From NCBI GenBank assembly GCA_035464115.1, contig DATHSN010000373.1:1-6893 (forward strand): a DNA stretch of 6,893 nt, read 5' to 3'. The position numbers were made by a program, and so were the translations under genes. Numbering within the stretch: the first letter of the stretch is position 1; the number at the start of each line of letters is the position of its first letter. The notes under the pieces were generated by a model. That model worked only from the letters and a program-made list of their open reading frames with translations, made no database searches and was not told the DNA's origin. The stretch is from DATHSN01 sp035464115. Its GTDB lineage: Bacteria > Actinomycetota > Acidimicrobiia > Acidimicrobiales > SKKL01. Positions 1 to 5,718 of this stretch are shown here, piece after piece.

Positions 1-681
1 CGAGTTGAGGTTCTTGATCTCGCAGCGGGTGCCGAACGCCTCGCCGGGCCGGCGGACCGACACGTTGGCGTCGACCCGCATCGACCCCTCCTCCATCTTC
101 GCGTCGGACGCGCCGACGGCGAGGATGATGGACCGCAGCTCCGAGACGTACTGGCGGGCGTGCTCGCCGCTGGTGAGGTCGGGGCGGCCGACGATCTCGA
201 CGAGGGGGACTCCGGCGCGGTTGTAGTCGACGAGGGAGTGCTCGGCGTCGTGGATGCGCCCGCCCCCGCCGACGTGGGTCGACTTGCCGGTGTCCTCTTC
301 GATGTGGGCCCGCTCGATGCCGACCCGGGTGCCGTCGGGCAGCTCGAGCCAGCCATCGGTGTTGGTGGGCTGGTCGTACTGGGTGACCTGGTAGTCCTTC
401 GGCATGTCGGGATAGAAGTAGTTCTTGCGGGCGAACACCGAGGGCCGCACCTCGCAGTGCAGGGCCCGGCCGAGGCGCATGGCGTACTCGACGGCCGCCG
501 CGTTGAGCACCGGGAGCGACCCGGGCAGACCCAGGCACACCGGGCACACGTTGGTGTTGGGCTCGGCCCCGAAGCGGTTGGGGCACCCGCAGAACAGCTT
601 GGTGGCGGTGGCCAGCTCGACGTGGACCTCGAGCCCGATGACCATCTCCCACCCGTCGGGCAGCACGTTCGTGGTGCTCAT
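1..681 (-). CDS. gatB: Asp-tRNA(Asn)/Glu-tRNA(Gln) amidotransferase subunit B (C-terminus cut by window edge)
   Basis: GatB is the tRNA-binding and kinase subunit of the GatCAB amidotransferase. It phosphorylates the misacylated Glu or Asp on the tRNA so that ammonia from GatA can amidate it. The first 227 residues are visible and the frame is open to the left edge; the family is usually about 470-500 residues, so roughly half is present. Family signatures are clear: GLEVHVEL near residue 16, a four-cysteine zinc-ribbon pattern (C31, C33, C46, C49), CPVCLGLPG near 46, FARKNYFYPDMPKDYQ from 83, HIEEDTGK at 126, DYNRAGVPLVEI from 152 and EIKNLNS at the edge. The ATG overlaps the gatA stop as ATGA. 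It has a strong Shine-Dalgarno site (GGGGGAGG, 7-nt spacer) inside the end of gatA, so translation is probably coupled to gatA. Confidence 0.97.
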   Translation of the reverse strand, partial: MSTTNVLPDGWEMVIGLEVHVELATATKLFCGCPNRFGAEPNTNVCPVCLGLPGSLPVLNAAAVEYAMRLGRALHCEVRPSVFARKNYFYPDMPKDYQVTQYDQPTNTDGWLELPDGTRVGIERAHIEEDTGKSTHVGGGGRIHDAEHSLVDYNRAGVPLVEIVGRPDLTSGEHARQYVSELRSIILAVGASDAKMEEGSMRVDANVSVRRPGEAFGTRCEIKNLNS

Positions 682-2147
682 CGGGCCGCCTCCCCCACCG
701 GGGCCGACACTGGCGCGGCGGCCTCGACCACCGCGGCGGCCCGCAGCATGGTGGCCTCCGACAGGGCGGGGCCGAGGATCTGCACGCCGACCGGCAGGCC
801 GGCCTCGCCGGTGCCGAACGGCACCGAGATGGCGGGGTGCCCGGCCAGGTTCGACGGGATGGTGCACACGTCGTTCAGGTACATGGTGAGGGGGTCGTCG
901 GCCTTGGCGCCGAGGGGGAACGCCACGGTGGGCGAGGTGGGTGACAGCAACAGGTCGAAGCGCTCGTAGGCGGCGGCGAAGTCGCGCAGGATGAGGGTGC
1001 GGACCTTCTGGGCCTTGCCGTAGTAGGCGTCGTAGTAGCCGGCCGACAGGGCGTAGGTGCCGAGCATGATGCGGCGCTTGACCTCGTCACCGAACCCGGC
1101 GGTGCGGGTGGCCTCGTTCATCTCGCCGGTGGTGGCGGCGTCGACGCGCAGCCCGTAGCGCACGCCGTCGTAGCGGGCCAGGTTGCTCGACGCCTCGGCC
1201 GGGGCGATGAGGTAGTAGGCCGACAGCCCGAGCGTGGTGGCCGGCACCGAGGCCTCCTCGACGGTGGCCCCGGCCGCGGCGAGGGCCTCGGCGGCCTCGC
1301 GCAGCCGGGCGGCGACGTCGGGGCTGGTGCCGTCGCCCGACAGCTCGCGGACGATGCCGATGCGCAGCCCGGCGACGCCGTCGCGCAGCCCGGCCCGCAA
1401 CGGCGGCACCGGCTCGGGGATCGAGGTGGAGTCGGCCGGGTCGTGGCCGGCGATGACCTCGAGCAGGGCGGCGGCGTCGTCGACGGAGCGGGCGAACGGC
1501 CCGATCTGGTCGAGCGAGCTGGCGAACGCCACCAACCCGTAGCGCGACACCAGGCCGTAGGTGGGCTTCATGCCGACCACCCCGCACAGGGCGGCGGGCT
1601 GGCGGATCGACCCGCCGGTGTCGGACCCGAGGGCGAGGGGCGCGAACCCCGCGGCCACCGCGGCGGCGCTGCCCCCGCTCGACCCGCCGGGGACCCGGCT
1701 CGGGTCGTGGGGGTTGCGGGTGGGGCCGAACGCCGAGTTCTCGGTGGAGCTGCCCATGGCGAACTCGTCGAGGTTGGTCTTGCCGACCACGACCGCCCCG
1801 GCCGCGGCCAGCCGGGCGACGACCGTGGCGTCGTAGGGCGGGCGCCAGCCGTCGAGGATCTTCGACGAGCAGGTGGTGGGCACGCCCCGGGTGCACAGGT
1901 TGTCCTTGAGGGCGATGGGCACCCCGGCGAGGGGGCCGGGGTCGTCGCCCGCGGCGACCCGGCGGTCGACCTCGGCGGCCGCGGCGCGGGCGGCGTCGGC
2001 GGTGACCAGGTTGAACGCGTGCAGGTCGCCGTCGCGGGCCGCGATGGCGCTGAGGTGGGCGTCGACGATGTCGGCCGCGGTGCGCTCCCCGGCCCGGACG
2101 GCGGCGGCCAGGGCGACCGCGCCGGTGTTCGCGGTGTCGGGGCTCAC
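678..2147 (-). CDS. gatA: Asp-tRNA(Asn)/Glu-tRNA(Gln) amidotransferase subunit A
   Basis: GatA is the glutaminase subunit of GatCAB. It hydrolyses glutamine and channels ammonia to GatB. The 489-residue protein is full length for the family and belongs to the amidase-signature superfamily. The Ser-cisSer-Lys triad is visible as K81 (in GVPIALKDN), S156 (in VPGGSSGGS) and S180 (in GSDTGGSIRQPA); this matches the known GatA spacing. The frame is open upstream to 2276, but that extra stretch is Arg/Pro-rich and merely overlaps gatC. I chose the GTG at 2147 because it gives VSPDTANTG..., overlaps the gatC stop as GTGA and has GGGGGAGG 4 nt upstream. It is the second gene of gatC-gatA-gatB, with 4-bp overlaps on both sides, so one mRNA and coupled translation are likely. 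Confidence 0.97.
   Translation of the reverse strand: MSPDTANTGAVALAAAVRAGERTAADIVDAHLSAIAARDGDLHAFNLVTADAARAAAAEVDRRVAAGDDPGPLAGVPIALKDNLCTRGVPTTCSSKILDGWRPPYDATVVARLAAAGAVVVGKTNLDEFAMGSSTENSAFGPTRNPHDPSRVPGGSSGGSAAAVAAGFAPLALGSDTGGSIRQPAALCGVVGMKPTYGLVSRYGLVAFASSLDQIGPFARSVDDAAALLEVIAGHDPADSTSIPEPVPPLRAGLRDGVAGLRIGIVRELSGDGTSPDVAARLREAAEALAAAGATVEEASVPATTLGLSAYYLIAPAEASSNLARYDGVRYGLRVDAATTGEMNEATRTAGFGDEVKRRIMLGTYALSAGYYDAYYGKAQKVRTLILRDFAAAYERFDLLLSPTSPTVAFPLGAKADDPLTMYLNDVCTIPSNLAGHPAISVPFGTGEAGLPVGVQILGPALSEATMLRAAAVVEAAAPVSAPVGEAAR
689..696 (-). promoter_or_regulatory. Shine-Dalgarno site of gatB
   Basis: GGGGGAGG on the minus strand, 7 nt before the gatB ATG. It lies wholly inside the last codons of gatA and so helps dictate the GatA tail (GEAAR). 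It supports the gatB start and re-initiation after the overlapping gatA stop. Confidence 0.8.
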
Positions 2148-2446
2148 GGGGCCTCCCCCAGCACGGGCGGGACGCGGAACTGGCCGTCCTCGGCGGCGGG
2201 CGCCTGGGCGAGCACCTCGTCGCGGTCGGCGCACGGGCGCTCGACGTCGGGGCGCAGCACGTTCACCAGCGGCCACGGGTGGTTGGTGGGCTCGACGTCG
2301 GTGACGTCGAGGGCCTCGACGTCGGCGGCGTGGTCCAGCACGGCGGCGAGCTGGCCGGTGAAGGCGTCGAGCTCGGCGTCGGTGAGCCGCAGCCGCGCCA
2401 ACCGGGCCACGTGCGCGACGTCGTCGCGCGAGATGCGTTCGGCCAT
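2144..2446 (-). CDS. gatC: Asp-tRNA(Asn)/Glu-tRNA(Gln) amidotransferase subunit C
   Basis: GatC is the small subunit that wraps around and stabilises the GatA-GatB interface. The protein has 100 residues, the usual size. It shows the family pattern: DDVAHVARLARLRLTDAE at residues 8-25, a helix ending QLAAVLDHAADVEALD, then VEPTNHP, LRPD, a LAQAPAAEDGQFRVPPVL tail and the end at the gatA start. It is first in the gatC-gatA-gatB operon. The ATG at 2446 is preceded by the pyrimidine-rich CTCCCTCC, which is not a Shine-Dalgarno site. A TAGGCT box sits 8 nt before the ATG, so a leaderless or near-leaderless mRNA is likely. The TGA stop overlaps the gatA GTG. Confidence 0.95.
   Translation of the reverse strand: MAERISRDDVAHVARLARLRLTDAELDAFTGQLAAVLDHAADVEALDVTDVEPTNHPWPLVNVLRPDVERPCADRDEVLAQAPAAEDGQFRVPPVLGEAP
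2152..2159 (-). promoter_or_regulatory. Shine-Dalgarno site that fixes the gatA start
   Basis: GGGGGAGG on the minus strand, 4 nt before the GTG at 2147. It is embedded in the last codons of gatC (encoding GEAP). It is the main reason for preferring 2147 over the upstream in-frame start at 2276, which would add 43 Arg/Pro-rich residues unlike GatA. Confidence 0.8.
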
Positions 2447-2454
2447 GGAGGGAG

Positions 2455-2460
2455 AGCCTA
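2455..2460 (-). promoter_or_regulatory. Candidate -10 box of the gatCAB operon
   Basis: TAGGCT on the minus strand fits the actinobacterial TANNNT -10 consensus and ends 8 nt before the gatC ATG. Transcription would begin at or within two or three bases of the start codon, giving a leaderless mRNA. No convincing -35 box is visible at 17-18 nt. The same geometry is seen at the ferredoxin and MFS starts. Inferred from sequence only. Confidence 0.5.
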
Positions 2461-2496
2461 CGGGGTGTTGCGCCGGGCTCGATCCGGGCCCCCGAG

Positions 2497-2547
2497 CGAA
2501 CCGTCGCGCCAGATGCGCGCCAGTCGCGCAGATCGCGCGACGGTTCG
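2497..2547 (-). terminator. 13-bp inverted repeat after the hydrolase gene, candidate terminator
   Basis: The arms CGAACCGTCGCGC (2497-2509) and GCGCGACGGTTCG (2535-2547) are perfect complements around a 25-nt interior. That interior holds a second hairpin, TGCGCG (2514-2519) and CGCGCA (2525-2530), with a 5-nt loop. On the minus strand it begins 5 nt after the hydrolase TGA and ends 36 nt before the gatC -10 box. That is where the ferredoxin-hydrolase transcript should end. No T-tract follows, so it would be a U-less, GC-rich terminator or an mRNA 3'-end stabiliser. A dispersed palindromic repeat is the main alternative. Confidence 0.5.
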
Positions 2548-2552
2548 GCGGG

Positions 2553-3308
2553 TCAGGCGGTGACGCGGCGGGCGAACGCGACGGCGTGCTCTTCGATGAG
2601 CCCGGCGTCGTGGTCGAGGGTGGCCACGTGGAAGCTGCGCTCGAGCGTGACCCGCTCGACGGGGCCGTCGACCCCGGCGGCGATGCGGTCGGAGTCGGCG
2701 GGGGGCACCACGTGGTCGTCGGGGCTGGTGCAGAGCAGCAGCGGGCAGGTGATGTGCCCGAGCCCGTCGCGCACCTCGGCGGTGGCCTCCATGAGCGTGA
2801 TCAGCGGCGCGATCGGCGTGCGGTCGTAGGCGAGCTCGGTGGCCCCCTCGAGGGCGATGTCGGCGCCGATGGCGTCCATGGTGGTCTCGCCGGCGTCGAC
2901 CATGGCGGTGAGGCCGGCGATCATCTGCGGGGTGCCCTCGGGGTCGCCGACGGCGGGGTTGACGCACACGATCCCCGCGATGGCGGGGTGGCGCTCGGCC
3001 AGCCACAGCGTGAGCGTGCCGCCCATCGACAGCCCGGCCACCACCACCGACTCGCAGCGGTGGGCGAGCTCGGCGTAGGCGGCCTCGGCGGCCGTCGACC
3101 AGTCGGCCCACGAGGTGGTGAGCATGTCGTCGACCGACGTGCCGTGGCCCGGGAGCAGCGGCATCTCGACGGTGAAGCCAGCGGCGGCGAAGGCCTCGGC
3201 GAGGGGGCGCATCGACTGCGGGCTGCCGGTGAAGCCGTGCAGCACGAGCACGCCGGCGGGGCCGCCAGGGGCGGACCACGGCTCGGCGCCGGGAAGGATC
3301 TCGGACAC
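2553..3308 (-). CDS. Alpha/beta hydrolase, Est30-like carboxylesterase/lipase
   Basis: A serine hydrolase of 251 residues, probably cytoplasmic (no signal peptide), expected to cleave carboxyl esters such as short acylglycerols; the true substrate is unknown. The fold is marked by LVLHGFTGSPQS (oxyanion loop, residues 21-32), the LLPGHG turn (51-56), the nucleophile elbow GLSMGG with S94, the acid D198 in SPDDHVVPP and the base H227 in SFHVATLDHD. Triad spacing and length closely match the Est30 carboxylesterase family. The start is ambiguous. GTG at 3308 lies 2 nt after the ferredoxin stop and has GAGG 5 nt upstream, so I prefer it; GTG at 3314 overlaps that stop as GTGA and adds two residues. 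It is the second gene of a ferredoxin-hydrolase unit, with likely coupled translation. Confidence 0.88.
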   Translation of the reverse strand: MSEILPGAEPWSAPGGPAGVLVLHGFTGSPQSMRPLAEAFAAAGFTVEMPLLPGHGTSVDDMLTTSWADWSTAAEAAYAELAHRCESVVVAGLSMGGTLTLWLAERHPAIAGIVCVNPAVGDPEGTPQMIAGLTAMVDAGETTMDAIGADIALEGATELAYDRTPIAPLITLMEATAEVRDGLGHITCPLLLCTSPDDHVVPPADSDRIAAGVDGPVERVTLERSFHVATLDHDAGLIEEHAVAFARRVTA

Positions 3309-3310
3309 GG

Positions 3311-3658
3311 TCACCTCGCGTAGGGGTCGTCGAAGGTCTGCTCGTCCCACCAGTCCTGCGGGGCGGGTCGCCAGTCGGGATCCTCGTGGATGCAGTCGAC
3401 CGGGCACGGGTCGAGGCACTTGCCACACCCCGAGCACAGCTCGGGGATGATGATCACGTCGATCCCGTGGTTGAAGATGGCCCCGAACTGGGGTGGGCAG
3501 TGGCGGATGCACGTGTCGCAGTTGATGCAGATGCTCATGTCGATCATGAGCGGCGCGTGCTTCCACTTGGGGTTGCGGGTGTGGCTCGCCAACCGGTCGG
3601 CCCGGGTGGCGGCCGCCGGCGTCCCCTCGGCGGTCGCGGTCTCGGTGTCGGTCCCCAT
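3311..3658 (-). CDS. 2x[4Fe-4S] ferredoxin with N-terminal extension
   Basis: A small electron carrier of 115 residues. Two complete CxxCxxCxxxCP motifs are present: C44, C47, C50, C54 and C75, C78, C81, C85. They predict two [4Fe-4S] clusters of the bacterial or RnfB-like type (compare SGCGKCLDPCPVDCI). C89 is an additional cysteine. Residues 1-37 form a Thr/Ala-rich, probably disordered extension ending in basic RNPKWKH. The C-terminal tail is acidic and Trp-rich (DWRPAPQDWWDEQ). The redox partner cannot be told from the sequence. The ATG at 3658 has a TAGTCT box 8 nt upstream and no well-placed Shine-Dalgarno site (the G-run abuts the ATG), so a leaderless mRNA is likely. Methionines at 38 and 41 are alternative starts that would remove the extension. 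It is the first gene of a two-gene unit and divergent from the SCP2 gene. Confidence 0.9.
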   Translation of the reverse strand: MGTDTETATAEGTPAAATRADRLASHTRNPKWKHAPLMIDMSICINCDTCIRHCPPQFGAIFNHGIDVIIIPELCSGCGKCLDPCPVDCIHEDPDWRPAPQDWWDEQTFDDPYAR

Positions 3659-3666
3659 CCCCCGCG

Positions 3667-3672
3667 AGACTA
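3667..3672 (-). promoter_or_regulatory. Candidate -10 box of the ferredoxin-hydrolase unit
   Basis: TAGTCT on the minus strand (TANNNT type) ends 8 nt before the ferredoxin ATG. It begins in one arm of the CTACCGGTAG palindrome, and only 4 bp separate it from the plus-strand box at 3677. No -35 match is evident; the -35 position would fall inside the SCP2 coding start. Confidence 0.5.
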
Positions 3673-3679
3673 CCGGTAG
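3670..3679. repeat. 10-bp palindrome CTACCGGTAG at the centre of the divergent promoter
   Basis: A perfect 10-bp palindrome in the middle of the 30-bp gap between the ferredoxin and SCP2 starts. Each arm supplies the TAG that begins one of the two opposing -10-like boxes. It may be a regulator binding site, or simply the consequence of two back-to-back -10 boxes. Confidence 0.6.
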
Positions 3680-3682
3680 CGT
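3677..3682 (+). promoter_or_regulatory. Candidate -10 box of the SCP2-domain gene
   Basis: TAGCGT on the plus strand (TANNNT type) is followed by 6 nt and then the GTG at 3689. This is the exact geometry for transcription starting on the start codon. There is no Shine-Dalgarno site. The expected -35 position falls in the first codons of the ferredoxin gene and shows no consensus. Confidence 0.5.
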
Positions 3683-3688
3683 GCGGGT

Positions 3689-4108
3689 GTGGGCCCGTAC
3701 GACTTCCTCAGCCCGGAGTGGATCGCCGCGGCGCGCCAGATCCGTGACGACTACGCCGGGAGGGTGCCGCCACCCGAGCGCCCGGTGCGCATGAACCTGG
3801 TCGTCACCGACGCGCCGTTCAGCGCCGAACCGGTCCGGGGGTTCATCGACACGGGCGACGGCGAGCTCATCATCGAGGAGGGCCAGCTCGACGGGGCCGA
3901 CCTCACGATCACGGTCGACTACACCACCGCCCGCACGGTGTTCGTCGACGGCGATCCCCAGGCCGCCATGCAGGCGTTCATGGGCGGGCGCATCCGCATC
4001 CAGGGCGACATGTCGAAGCTGATGCTGATGCAGGCCCAGCAGGCGCAGGCCCCCGACCCGCTCGCGGCCGAGATCGCCGAGCGGGTGAAGGCGATCACCC
4101 GGCACTGA
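3689..4108 (+). CDS. SCP2 sterol-binding domain protein
   Basis: A single-domain protein of 139 residues resembling the SCP2 (sterol carrier protein 2) fold, a hydrophobic pocket that binds lipids or acyl-CoAs in the cytoplasm. A first segment (residues 1-35) carries the DFLSPEWIAAARQIRDDY helix. It is followed by alternating strands (MNLVVTDAPF, IDTGDGELIIEEG, ADLTITVDYTTARTVFVDGD) and the characteristic C-terminal helix-strand-helix AAMQAFMGGRIRIQGDMSKLMLMQ at about residues 92-115. The frame opens at GTG 3689, with no earlier in-frame start. A TAGCGT box 6 nt upstream suggests leaderless translation. It is divergent from the ferredoxin gene and convergent with the MFS gene 21 bp downstream. 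The ligand is not deducible. The family call is good; any specific role is inference. Confidence 0.85.
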   Translation: MGPYDFLSPEWIAAARQIRDDYAGRVPPPERPVRMNLVVTDAPFSAEPVRGFIDTGDGELIIEEGQLDGADLTITVDYTTARTVFVDGDPQAAMQAFMGGRIRIQGDMSKLMLMQAQQAQAPDPLAAEIAERVKAITRH

Positions 4109-4116
4109 GGGGCCTG

Positions 4117-4143
4117 GCGCGGCCGGGCGCTACTGGCCGGCGC
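4117..4143. terminator. Imperfect hairpin between convergent genes, weak bidirectional terminator candidate
   Basis: GCGCGGCC (4117-4124) can pair with GGCC plus GCGC (4135-4138 and 4140-4143), leaving one bulged G around a 10-nt loop that contains the MFS stop codon. It begins 8 nt past the SCP2 stop. It lies between convergent genes only 21 bp apart, where a shared terminator would be expected. It is short, has no T-tract, and could arise by chance in such GC-rich DNA. Confidence 0.25.
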
Positions 4144-5704
4144 TGGTGGCCAGCTCGCGGCTGTCGGCCGCGACCGGCTCGTCGACGCGCTCGTCGCGGG
4201 TGGAGCGCACGAACGACGCGGTGACGATGGCCAGCGCGGCGACCGCGCCACCCACCAGGTACGCCTCCTGGTACGACGCCGCGGTGCCGACCACGGCCTC
4301 GCGCGAGGTCTGCACGGTCTGCAGGATCTGGATGCCGGCCACCACCGCCACCTGGCTCATCATCTGCTGGGCCGCGCCGGCGATGCCGAGGTCGCTCTCG
4401 TCGACCGCGTTGGCGATGGTGGCAGCCATCGCCGGCGACGAGGCGCCGAGCCCGATGCCCGACAGGCCGAGGGCGCCGATGATGAGCAGGTCGGACGCGC
4501 CGGGACCCACCTGGGCCAGCCCCAGCATCGACGCCACCACGCAGATGGCGCCGAACACCGCCATCGGCCGCTCGCCGGCACGCACCGCCAGGTAGCCCGC
4601 CACCGGTCCGGCGATGGCGAACAGCAGCGGCCGTGAGATCGACAGCAGCCCCGTGCGGGCCTCGCCGTAGCCCATGACGTCCTGCAACAGCAGCGGCGTG
4701 AGGATGAACCCACCCATGTAGGCGAAGTTGGTGAACATCTGGGTGAGCACCGGGAACACGACGTTGCGCCGCCGCAGGTACTCGAGCGGGATGAGGGGGT
4801 GCGAGAAGGTGCGCTGTCGCCACACGAACAGCGCGATGCCGATCGGGGCGAAGGCGAACCCGCCGACGACCACCGGGTGGTCCCAGCCGAGCAGCGGACC
4901 GCGGTTCAGCGCGAACAGGGCCAGCGCGGTGGTGCCGCCGAGGGTGATCGACCCGATGATGTCGAACGGCTGGCGCTCGCCGCGCTCGGTGTCGGGGAGC
5001 AGGGCGTAGGCGACGAGGAGGCCGGCGATGACGAACGGGACCTGGGCGACGAAGATCCACCGCCACCCGAACGCCTCGACGATGGGCCCGCCGGCCACCA
5101 CGCCGAGGACCGGCCCGCCGGCCATGACCAGCGACCAGTAGCCCATGGCCTGGGCGCGGACCTCACGGGGGAACAGCCGGTTGACCATGGCCATCGACGC
5201 CGGCCCGCACGCCGCGCCGAGGGTGGCGCCGAGGACCCGGAACGCGATGAGGCTCGGCGCGCTCCACGCCAGCGCGGTGAGCCCCGCGAACACCGCCGAG
5301 CCCAACAGGCCGAGCAGGTAGATCCGGCGGGGGCCGTGGAGGTCGGCGAGCTTGCCGGCGGCGGGGCCGACGATGGCGAAGGCCAGGATCGGGCCGGTGA
5401 CCACCCAGGTGAGGGTCGCCTCGGCGGCGCCCAGGTCGTCGGCGATGCCGGGGACCGACACGGCGAGGATGGTGATGGTGAACCCGACCGTGAACAGCCC
5501 GAACAGCGCGGTGGCGAGCACGATCCACGGGTAGCGCTCGCTGCGCTCGAGGCGGTGGCGGACCCGGTCGCGCCACAGGAGCGGCCAGGGGACCACGCCG
5601 ACGGGCTCGATGCCCGGGGCGTCGAGCGACAGCGCACCGGCGCGGTCGCCGCTCCCCCCCGTCCGCCCCCCGGCGCGCCGGGGCGCGTCTGGGGCCGGTT
5701 CCAC
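4130..5704 (-). CDS. MFS transporter, DHA2-type (14 helices), putative drug/proton antiporter
   Basis: An inner-membrane protein of 524 residues. After a roughly 58-residue cytoplasmic N-terminus there are about 14 hydrophobic segments, from WIVLATALFGLF (residue 60) to LVGGAVAALAIVTASFV (483-499). This is the DHA2 (EmrB/QacA-like) layout. Motif A appears as GKLADLHGPRR (117-127) and an antiporter motif C-like GGPVLGVVAGGP (196-207) follows in TM5. The Asp common in TM1 of many DHA2 exporters (LDxTIVNVALP) is replaced: TITILAVSVP has T76 there. The substrate is unknown. The open frame extends to a GTG at 5767, but I prefer GTG 5704 because a TACGCT box lies exactly 8 nt upstream and the added 21 residues look like non-coding sequence. 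The gene is convergent with SCP2 and divergent from the EAL-HDOD gene. Confidence 0.88.
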   Translation of the reverse strand: MEPAPDAPRRAGGRTGGSGDRAGALSLDAPGIEPVGVVPWPLLWRDRVRHRLERSERYPWIVLATALFGLFTVGFTITILAVSVPGIADDLGAAEATLTWVVTGPILAFAIVGPAAGKLADLHGPRRIYLLGLLGSAVFAGLTALAWSAPSLIAFRVLGATLGAACGPASMAMVNRLFPREVRAQAMGYWSLVMAGGPVLGVVAGGPIVEAFGWRWIFVAQVPFVIAGLLVAYALLPDTERGERQPFDIIGSITLGGTTALALFALNRGPLLGWDHPVVVGGFAFAPIGIALFVWRQRTFSHPLIPLEYLRRRNVVFPVLTQMFTNFAYMGGFILTPLLLQDVMGYGEARTGLLSISRPLLFAIAGPVAGYLAVRAGERPMAVFGAICVVASMLGLAQVGPGASDLLIIGALGLSGIGLGASSPAMAATIANAVDESDLGIAGAAQQMMSQVAVVAGIQILQTVQTSREAVVGTAASYQEAYLVGGAVAALAIVTASFVRSTRDERVDEPVAADSRELATSAGQ

Positions 5705-5712
5705 GACGGTCG

Positions 5713-5718
5713 AGCGTA
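5713..5718 (-). promoter_or_regulatory. Candidate -10 box of the MFS gene
   Basis: TACGCT on the minus strand (TANNNT) is followed by 8 nt and the GTG at 5704. The geometry is identical to that at gatC and the ferredoxin gene. No -35 consensus is visible. It supports a leaderless transcript and the shorter start. Confidence 0.45.

Noticed and set aside
160..969. A 269-codon plus-strand frame over gatB and the end of gatA
   Set aside because: Antisense shadow of GatB/GatA; no domain, and the composition follows the opposite strand's codons.
2148..2276. A longer GatA starting at 2276
   Set aside because: The 43 added residues are Arg/Pro-rich and unlike GatA, and the GTG at 2147 has both a strong Shine-Dalgarno site and a GTGA overlap.
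2303..2323. Perfect 9-bp inverted repeat GACGTCGAG / CTCGACGTC inside gatC
   Set aside because: It is explained by repeated Asp-Val-Glu codons (DVEALDVTDVE) using the preferred GAC, GTC and GAG forms; no sign of an independent role.
1443..3323. A 626-codon open frame on the plus strand across gatA, gatC and the hydrolase
   Set aside because: It lies antisense to three well-recognised genes, is Gly/Ala/Val/Arg-rich without motifs, and is a typical GC-rich mirror frame.
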